From: Lujinxingia litoralis
GTDB lineage: Bacteria; Myxococcota_A; Bradymonadia; Bradymonadales; Bradymonadaceae
Direction: 5' to 3'
Assembly: GCF_003260125.1 (NCBI RefSeq)
Contig: NZ_QHKO01000005.1
Location: 318,142 to 382,141, forward strand
Length of the DNA stretch: 64,000 nucleotides
Positions 55,460-64,000 of the stretch are shown piece by piece. The notes beneath the pieces were generated by a model. The model had not been told where the DNA came from, made no database searches, and worked only from the letters and a program-made list of their open reading frames with translations. The number at the start of each line of letters is the position of its first letter. Position 1 is the first letter of the stretch. The position numbers and the translations under genes were made by a program.

Positions 55460-56382
55460 TGATCGATGCAGCCGAGGGTCGCGGACGCGGAAAGGTCATC
55501 TTGTACGGGGAACATGCCGTGGTGCATGGCTTTGAAGCGGTAGCCTGTGGGCTCCCGCTCGGGGCTGTGGCACGGCTGCGCCCCGGAAAGACATCGACCT
55601 TTATCATCGAACATCCCGGGGGGCGCTTTGAGGCCGACGGCCAGGTTCTGAAGGCCGCCCGGGGTATCGTGGAGAGCTTCGGGCTGGAGCTCGAAGCGCT
55701 GGAGAGCTCGGTGCACCTGGCGGTGCCGGTGGGCGCGGGGATGGGGAGCTCGGCGGCGCTGGCCGTGGCGCTGGCCCGGGCGGCCCGCGAGCTCTCGGGC
55801 CAGGGCGACGAAGCCCGCGTCGAAGAAGCGGTGGCGCGGGCCGAAGCCGTGTTTCATGGCCAGGCCTCGGGCATCGATCAGAGCGCGGCCCTGCGCGGCG
55901 GCGTGTTTGCGTTTCGGCGCGGGGCGCACCCCGGCGCCCCGCCGCAGATCGAGCCGATGCAGGCCCCGGCGCTTCGCCTGGTCGTGGCCCAGGTCGCGCC
56001 CTCGGCCTCCACGGCCACCATGGTCCGCGGGGTTCACGCGCTGGCCCGGCGCTATCCGGCCGCCATCACCCCCACCTTTGAAGCCATCGGTCAGGTCGCC
56101 CGGGCCGGGCGCGCCGCCCTCGAAGCCGGAGATGTGCAAGAGGCCGGCGAGCTGATGAACGTGAACCAGGGCCTGCTCAGCGCGCTGGGGGTCTCGATCG
56201 CCGCGATCGATGCGGCCTGCCATCTGGCACGCCAGGCCGGCGCGCTGGGCGCCAAGCTCACCGGCGCCGGAGGCGGCGGCTGCGTCGTCGCGCTCAGCCC
56301 CGATGCCGAACATACCCGGTTGATTCGCCAGGCCTGGGAGGCCCGCGACTGGCCCTGCTTCGAGTTTTATCTGGAGCCTTAA
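55459..56382 (+). CDS. mvk: Mevalonate kinase
   Basis: 307 aa GHMP-family kinase phosphorylating mevalonate. Motifs: GKVILYGEHAVVHG, PVGAGMGSSAALAVALA (ATP loop) and KLTGAGGGGCVVAL. Start ATG 55459 shares bases with the preceding stop. Next is mvaD. Phosphomevalonate kinase, HMG-CoA synthase and reductase are absent from the window. Confidence 0.9.
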   Translation: MIDAAEGRGRGKVILYGEHAVVHGFEAVACGLPLGAVARLRPGKTSTFIIEHPGGRFEADGQVLKAARGIVESFGLELEALESSVHLAVPVGAGMGSSAALAVALARAARELSGQGDEARVEEAVARAEAVFHGQASGIDQSAALRGGVFAFRRGAHPGAPPQIEPMQAPALRLVVAQVAPSASTATMVRGVHALARRYPAAITPTFEAIGQVARAGRAALEAGDVQEAGELMNVNQGLLSALGVSIAAIDAACHLARQAGALGAKLTGAGGGGCVVALSPDAEHTRLIRQAWEARDWPCFEFYLEP

Positions 56383-56482
56383 GCGCCCGCCCTTTTTCGC
56401 CATCTTTTGCGGCCGGCCTCCCGCGCTCGCTCTCTGGCGACCGGCGCCCTCCCCTTCTCCCTCGACTATTCAGGACTCACGC

Positions 56483-57469
56483 ATGCACGCCACCGCACTC
56501 GCCCACTCCAACATCGCGCTCGTGAAGTACTGGGGCAAACGCGACCGGGCGCTCAACCTGCCGGTGGCCGGAAGCCTCTCGCTTACCCTGGGCGGCCTGG
56601 CCACCACCACCACCGTGCACTTTCGCCCGGAGCTGGAATCGGATCTCGTCAGCCTCGACGGCCGAGAGCTGCGCCCGGGCAGCGTCGCCCATCGACGCAT
56701 CGCCGACTTTCTGGACCTGGTGCGCAACGACGCCGGCATCACCTCCTTCGCCGAGGTCGAGACCGCCAACAACTTCCCCACCGCCGCCGGCCTGGCCTCC
56801 TCGGCCTCGGGCTTTGCGGCGCTGGCGCTGGCGGCGACCCACGCCGCCGGCCAACAGCTCACCGACGCCCAACTCTCGGTGCTGGCCCGCCGCGGTTCGG
56901 GCTCGGCGGCGCGCTCGATCTTTGGCGGGTTTGCCGAGATGAGCGCGGGCACCCGGGCCGACGGCCGCGACGCCCACGCCCGGGCCCTGGCCGGCCCCGA
57001 ACACTGGGACCTGCGCTGCGTGGTGGCCGTGACCACCCAGGGCGAAAAAGACGTCAGCTCCACCGAGGGCATGACCCGCACCCAGGAGACCTCGCCACTC
57101 TTTGAGCCCTGGGCGCGCACCGTCGACGCGGACATCGCCCAGGCCCGCCACGCCGTCGAGACCCGCGACTTCGCGCTGCTCGGACGCGTGGCCGAACGCT
57201 CCTGCCTGGGCATGCACGCCAGCGCCATGGCCGCCGACCCGGGCGTGATCTACTGGAACCCGACCACCATCGAGGTGATCCACCGGGTGCGCCGGGCCCG
57301 ACGCGACGGCCTGCAGATCTTCTTCACCATCGACGCCGGCCCCCACGTCAAGGTCTTCTGCCCGGCCCGCGAACTCTCGGCGCTGCGCTCGGTGCTCAGC
57401 CAGATCGACGGGGTCAACGACCTCATCGTCGCTCGCCCCGGCCAGGGGGCTCATCTGCTGGAATCCTGA
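56483..57469 (+). CDS. mvaD: Diphosphomevalonate decarboxylase
   Basis: 328 aa. ATP-dependent decarboxylation to isopentenyl diphosphate. AHSNIALVKYWGKRDRALNLPVAGSLSLTL is the N-terminal signature, ETANNFPTAAGLASSASGFAALA the ATP/substrate loop, GSGSAARSIFGGF. AGGA precedes ATG 56483. 100 bases after mvk. Confidence 0.95.
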   Translation: MHATALAHSNIALVKYWGKRDRALNLPVAGSLSLTLGGLATTTTVHFRPELESDLVSLDGRELRPGSVAHRRIADFLDLVRNDAGITSFAEVETANNFPTAAGLASSASGFAALALAATHAAGQQLTDAQLSVLARRGSGSAARSIFGGFAEMSAGTRADGRDAHARALAGPEHWDLRCVVAVTTQGEKDVSSTEGMTRTQETSPLFEPWARTVDADIAQARHAVETRDFALLGRVAERSCLGMHASAMAADPGVIYWNPTTIEVIHRVRRARRDGLQIFFTIDAGPHVKVFCPARELSALRSVLSQIDGVNDLIVARPGQGAHLLES

Positions 57470-57483
57470 GCGCCCCACCTCGG

Positions 57484-57513
57484 TTGACACCCCCGGCGGC
57501 CGCGGTCCAGATT
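57484..57513 (+). promoter_or_regulatory. Possible promoter of clpB
   Basis: TTGACA (57484-57489), then an 18-base spacer and CAGATT. The -10 match is poor; not an evident heat-shock sigma32 site. Confidence 0.3.
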
Positions 57514-57602
57514 AGCCCCGCTACTGCTCCTGTATTCGCGTGACTCGCCAGGCTCTGGCGAGCCTTTTTGTGGAATGTCTCTGTCTGCCCCCGAGCGTGA
57601 AC

Positions 57603-60218
<2,616 letters not shown>

Positions 60219-60250
60219 CCCGGGCGCCCTCACCCCGGGCCCGGTGGCCC

Positions 60251-61423
60251 TTAGCCGGCGCCCAGGGTGAGGTAGGCCAACGTGGCGATGATCAACACGA
60301 TGACCACCGCCAGCAGCGGCCCGCTTAACCCTCCCCCGCGGGTCGCTTCCGCGCGCTCCTGAGCGCGCTCCACCGCCGAATCTGCTGAACCCGCCGGGGG
60401 CGCTTCATCCTCGGTCACCGGCGTCGGCTCGACCGCCACGCTGATCAGCGGCCCGGAGGAGAGGTGGCTCTTCAGCGCCCGGTTCTTCTCGGGGTTCTCC
60501 ATCTCCAGCCCCAGCCAGGGCGCCGGAAGCATCACCATCCCAAAGCCTTTCATCTCGCGGGTGGGCAACGCGTCGAGCGCCAGGTACTTGCGAAACACCT
60601 CGGCGCGCCCGAAGCGTTTCTTGGCCAGCGGCTGCAGCGTGCGCGCCAGCAGGAGCGTGAGCCCGGGAAGCTCCAGCGCCTCGATGCGCTCGTAGGCCGT
60701 GTAGCTCAGCGGGCTCTCCACCCGGGCCCGCGGCTCCTCGCCACTGAGCAAAAAGCTCATCAGGGCGCCGGCGCCGTAGATATCGGCCGCGCTGCGCAGC
60801 ATGGTGCCCGAGGCCTCGTCGCGCACCTCCGGCGCGGTGTAGGCCGGGTGGGTCGAGAGCTGCCAGGGCTTGAGCTTGACCCCCTTGCTGACCACCGCGC
60901 CCGGCAGCTGCGCGCGCAACTCCAGGTCCTCGGTGAGCACGAAGCGCCGCGGGTCGAAATCGCGCCAGTAGTACCCGGCCTGATGCGTGGCCACCAGCAG
61001 ATCGCCCAGCCGGGCCATGAGCTGGAGCGCGAGTTCGGCGGGCATGCCCTGGGGCCAGCGCTCCTCCACCGCCTTGAGCAGCGACGTGCCCTTGCAGGCC
61101 TCCACGACCAGCAGCGGCTCACCGGCCCCGCCCGGCCCCTGGTCCAGCTCCAGCAGCGCGATCTTACGCGCGACCACACCCCCGGCGGCGAGTTCCTCGA
61201 GGTACTCGGCCAGGTGCGAGAGCTGCTCGCGGCGAGTGGCCACGTAGGCGACATCCTGCAGCCGGGCCTCATCGTAGTGGATCGCCAGCCCCAGCCGCTC
61301 GGCCGAGGTGGACTCCTCGGTGAGCGCGACCACCTGCAGCTCGTCGCGCTCGGCCACCAACGCGGAGACCTGATAGCCCTGCGGCGCGGGATAGGCATCG
61401 TTCTGGCGAGTCGACTCTTCCAT
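60251..61423 (-). CDS. Tail-anchored kinase-like protein lacking catalytic motifs (pseudokinase)
   Basis: 390 aa from ATG 61423 (GGAG upstream). The fold reads like a protein kinase C-lobe: RWPQGMPAELALQLMARLGDLLVATHQAGYYWRDFDPRRFVL (HRD replaced by WRD), APEVRDEASGTMLRSAADIYGAGALMSFLLSGEEPR as APE and helix F. No glycine-rich loop or DFG is recognisable. The C-terminal about 23 residues are a single hydrophobic segment, so it is tail-anchored in the membrane. Role possibly a scaffold for the Ser/Thr kinases. Convergent with clpB. Confidence 0.7.
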   Translation of the reverse strand: MEESTRQNDAYPAPQGYQVSALVAERDELQVVALTEESTSAERLGLAIHYDEARLQDVAYVATRREQLSHLAEYLEELAAGGVVARKIALLELDQGPGGAGEPLLVVEACKGTSLLKAVEERWPQGMPAELALQLMARLGDLLVATHQAGYYWRDFDPRRFVLTEDLELRAQLPGAVVSKGVKLKPWQLSTHPAYTAPEVRDEASGTMLRSAADIYGAGALMSFLLSGEEPRARVESPLSYTAYERIEALELPGLTLLLARTLQPLAKKRFGRAEVFRKYLALDALPTREMKGFGMVMLPAPWLGLEMENPEKNRALKSHLSSGPLISVAVEPTPVTEDEAPPAGSADSAVERAQERAEATRGGGLSGPLLAVVIVLIIATLAYLTLGAG

Positions 61424-61945
61424 ACTTCGTTCTCCGGGGGTTGTGGCGCGCAAGCGCGCCTGCCACGCCATCCTCGTTTCACGGGCGGCAAGGGCGTATT
61501 GCGTGCGACCATACTCGGCAGCGCCGGGCTGGCAACCATCAACGCACGGCCCCCCCACCAGCTTCCCGACACGCCCGCCCGACTCTGCCACTCGGGCCCC
61601 CCCGAGATCGCCGAATCCGCTATTCGCCGAGCGAGAGGCATCCTCGATCCCCCCGACGCTCCAAAAATGCGACATTTTGGCACAGTGCATCACCTTACCC
61701 CCACCCCCACCGTGGTATTTTGCAACAGTCCATCACCTTACCGTGACACTCTGGCACAAGTGCATCATCTCCATTCTGTCTGATTTTAGCCGAGCGCGGG
61801 GCATCCCTGATGCCCCGGCACCGCGTGCAGCGCCTTGGGGGAGTATCGCGTATCGCTCGCAGCCCCTCCCCACTCCTTGCCTCCCGACTTTTGCGGCTGA
61901 TACCTTGCCCCGAGGTCTTTCCCCCCTTTATCACGGAGCGCTCCC
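61424..61945. other. Divergent intergenic region with three short repeats
   Basis: About 520 bases between minus-strand kinase-like and plus-strand gene. Three imperfect repeats: 61674-61699, 61717-61742, 61747-61769, core TTTTGCAACAGTCCATCACC. Spacing about 43 then 30 bases. Upstream of one or both genes, likely operator candidates; no -35/-10 is clear. Confidence 0.5.
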
Positions 61946-63175
61946 ATGCCGGCCGCCGGTCTGATTCGCCAGCTCAACGCCTGCCCCCTGATCGCGCTTG
62001 TGGCCCTCGCCACACTCCTGACGCCGGCGGCCGCCCGGGCCCAGGACGAGGCATGCGAGGGCTGGGCCCCTGGTGAGCGTGTCGCCGAGATCCACGATGA
62101 GCGCCTGGGGGAATCCTCGGGGCTGGCCGCCAGCTGGCTCAACCCCGACATCCTCTGGACCCATAACGACTCCGGCGACCAGGCGCGTCTCTTCGCCCTG
62201 AGCACCACTGGCGAGGTGCTCACCGAGGTGCGCCTGCCCCCGGCCCAGAACGTCGACTGGGAGGATATGGCCATCGGCCCCTGCCAGCCCGGCAGCCCCC
62301 AACCCTGCCTCTACCTGGCCGACATCGGCGATAACCTGGCTCGCCGCGACCACCTGATGATCTACCGCGTGCCCGAACCCCGGCTCGCCGAACCTCCCCC
62401 GCCCCGGCTGGAGCTGACTCAGGATATCGCAGCCCAACGCTTTACCTACCAGGGCGGCCCTCGCGACGCCGAAGCCCTCCTCGTCGATCCGAGGAGCGCC
62501 GAGATCTTCATCCTCGAGAAAAACGACAGCGGCAACGCCGGGGTCTTTGAGCTGAGCGAGGCCTTTGCCGAAGCCGATTCGCTGCTGGAGGCTCGCCACA
62601 TCGCCGAGCTCACGCTGCCCGGCTCGCTGAGCTTCGGCAAAATGATCACCGCGGCCGACGTCTCCCCGGACGGCGGCGAATTCACCCTGCGCACCTACAC
62701 CCACCTGCTGACCTACTGCGCACCGGGCGGCGAGCTCCGGCAGGCCTTTGAGGCCGCGCCGCAACGGGTGATGGTCAACCCGGGCACGCTCCAGGGCGAA
62801 GCGCTGACCTACGATCGCCGCGACGACGCGCTGTGGTTGACCAGCGAGCGCCTGCCGGCGCCCCTGATCCGCGTCGATCGCGCCAGCGCCCCCGCGGCCC
62901 GCCCCGACGAGGACGCCGACACCGCCGAGGCCCCCGACACCACCGCGGAGCCGGCCGATCGCCCCGCACTCCCCGACGCCGCCGGGGTGGACGACTCCAC
63001 GCCGGGAGCTACCCTGCACTCCTCCCCCGACGCCGGGTGTGCGACCCTCGCCAGCGACGCCCCTGGCGGCTATGGTCTGACCCACCTCGGCGTGCTCCTC
63101 GCCATGGCCTCCCTGAGACTGTGGGGCCGCCGGGGGGCCGACCGCCGCACTCGGGCCCACTCGACTCGATTCTGA
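61946..63175 (+). CDS. Secreted protein with beta-propeller-like body and MYXO-CTERM-like tail
   Basis: 409 aa. Signal peptide (LVALATLLTPAAARAQ) then strand-rich GLAASWLNPDILWTHNDSGDQARLFAL, LYLADIGDN, GGPRDAEALLVDPRSAEIFILEKNDSGNAG. The C-terminal tail has a low-complexity Ala/Pro/Asp linker, then AGC...GLTHLGVLLAMASLRLWGRRG: Cys, hydrophobic run, arginines, the pattern of MYXO-CTERM sorting signals. Exported and possibly processed and anchored on the surface by a myxosortase-type enzyme. Confidence 0.78.
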   Translation: MPAAGLIRQLNACPLIALVALATLLTPAAARAQDEACEGWAPGERVAEIHDERLGESSGLAASWLNPDILWTHNDSGDQARLFALSTTGEVLTEVRLPPAQNVDWEDMAIGPCQPGSPQPCLYLADIGDNLARRDHLMIYRVPEPRLAEPPPPRLELTQDIAAQRFTYQGGPRDAEALLVDPRSAEIFILEKNDSGNAGVFELSEAFAEADSLLEARHIAELTLPGSLSFGKMITAADVSPDGGEFTLRTYTHLLTYCAPGGELRQAFEAAPQRVMVNPGTLQGEALTYDRRDDALWLTSERLPAPLIRVDRASAPAARPDEDADTAEAPDTTAEPADRPALPDAAGVDDSTPGATLHSSPDAGCATLASDAPGGYGLTHLGVLLAMASLRLWGRRGADRRTRAHSTRF

Positions 63176-63197
63176 CGCCATCTGGATACGCTCACCG

Positions 63198-64000
63198 ATG
63201 CCTGATACCCCCGTCATTCCCACGGCTGCCGCGCAAGATGCGCCCCCTTCCGACGCCCTCGGAGCCACGCGGGCGCTTGAGCCCGAGGCCGCGGCCTCGC
63301 TGGCCGAAGCCTCCGAGCACTCCGAAGCTCCGGCCCCCGAAGCCCCGGCCCCCGAAGGCGGCCAGGGCCCCATTTCGATGGAACCGGGCACGCTCATCGC
63401 CGAGCGCTACCGCCTGGAACGCCCCCTGGGCGACGGAGGCATGGGACAGGTCTACCGCGCCGAGCACGTGCTCATGCGCAAAACCGTGGCGCTGAAGGTC
63501 CTCCACGCCGAGCTCACCGAAAACAAAGAGGTCGTGGCACGCTTTCAGCGCGAAGCTCAGGCCGCCGCCGCGCTCGACAGCCCGCACGTCTGCCAGGCCA
63601 CCGATTTTGGCCAGACCCACGATGGCCAGTTCTTTCTGGTCATGGAGTACCTGGAAGGTCAGACCCTGCACGAAGCCATGGCTCTGGGACGCCTGCCCCT
63701 GGTGCGCGCCGCCCATATCGCCCGCCAGATCGCCACCGCCCTGGCCCAGGCCCACGATCATGGCATCGTCCATCGCGATCTGAAGCCCGAGAACATCATG
63801 CTCGTGGATCGCGAAGACGATCCCGACTTCGTCAAAATCATGGACTTCGGCATCGCCCGCATCTCCCCGGGCGAAGAGAGCACCGAGGCGCCTCAGACGC
63901 GCCTGACCCGCAAGGGCATGGTCTACGGCACGCCTCATTACATGGCCCCCGAGCAGATCGCCGGGGCCGACATCGACGCCCGCGCCGATCTCTACGCCCT
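63198..64000 (+). CDS. Ser/Thr protein kinase (3' end outside window)
   Basis: At least 267 aa; runs off the window. N-terminal 60 residues are Ala/Pro/Glu-rich. Kinase motifs: PLGDGGMGQVYRAEH (glycine loop), ALKVLHAEL (Lys), IVHRDLKPENIMLV, MDFGIARIS (DFG), GTPHYMAPEQIAG. All catalytic residues are present, unlike the pseudokinase upstream. Probably has further C-terminal domains. Confidence 0.92.
   Translation, partial: MPDTPVIPTAAAQDAPPSDALGATRALEPEAAASLAEASEHSEAPAPEAPAPEGGQGPISMEPGTLIAERYRLERPLGDGGMGQVYRAEHVLMRKTVALKVLHAELTENKEVVARFQREAQAAAALDSPHVCQATDFGQTHDGQFFLVMEYLEGQTLHEAMALGRLPLVRAAHIARQIATALAQAHDHGIVHRDLKPENIMLVDREDDPDFVKIMDFGIARISPGEESTEAPQTRLTRKGMVYGTPHYMAPEQIAGADIDARADLYA

Overview
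The window is GC-rich, densely coded bacterial chromosome. It has an incomplete Ser/Thr protein kinase gene at each end, a soluble histidine kinase, several large Cys-rich lipoproteins, a MopE-type metal-binding motif, a C-terminal tail like the myxobacterial sorting signal, and mevalonate-pathway genes. Together these suggest a predatory or social delta-type proteobacterium (Myxococcota, perhaps Bradymonadales). That placement is inference from gene content. I saw no rRNA, tRNA, CRISPR array, IS element or prophage.

Layout. 1-9.1 kb: a kinase fused to a formylglycine-generating-enzyme-like domain, a lipoprotein with ten FFPGDM-type hexapeptides, a PAS/GAF histidine kinase and a TPR protein. 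9.2-18.4 kb: a WYL regulator, a long acyl-CoA dehydrogenase with a FadR/YsiA-like operator, coaX, an oligopeptide-type permease pair next to nagZ (possibly muropeptide recycling), and overlapping lipA-thiE. 18.5-24 kb: a 1606-residue lipoprotein with about ten PPC-like domains and a small unknown protein. 24.3-31.2 kb: mtnB, a second acyl-CoA dehydrogenase, a peroxiredoxin plus AhpD-like pair, mtnP, two small zinc/iron-binding proteins and rarA. 31.3-36.1 kb: a lipoprotein with four EGF-like repeats and a GON-like domain, an OmpA-type porin and a frameshifted outer-membrane protein gene.

36.3-48.8 kb is an envelope-type accessory region: two alkaline-phosphatase-superfamily membrane enzymes, two GT-C-like polytopic proteins, several DNA repeats, and, set among them, a radical SAM/SPASM enzyme flanked by two paralogous small proteins. 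Both small proteins have an N-terminal zinc ribbon, a hydrophobic segment ending in Cys, and an acidic tail with WDAP-x8-YGAP. The first overlaps the radical SAM gene by 11 bases. I do not recognise this system and consider it the best candidate for an undescribed (RiPP-like) peptide-modification system here.

48.9-64 kb: a lipoprotein with no normal start codon, a 43-44 bp tandem repeat, nth, a small membrane protein, fumC-aat, a macro-domain gene overlapping mevalonate kinase, mvaD, clpB, a tail-anchored kinase-like protein lacking the usual catalytic motifs, a secreted protein with a MYXO-CTERM-like tail, and the start of another Ser/Thr kinase.
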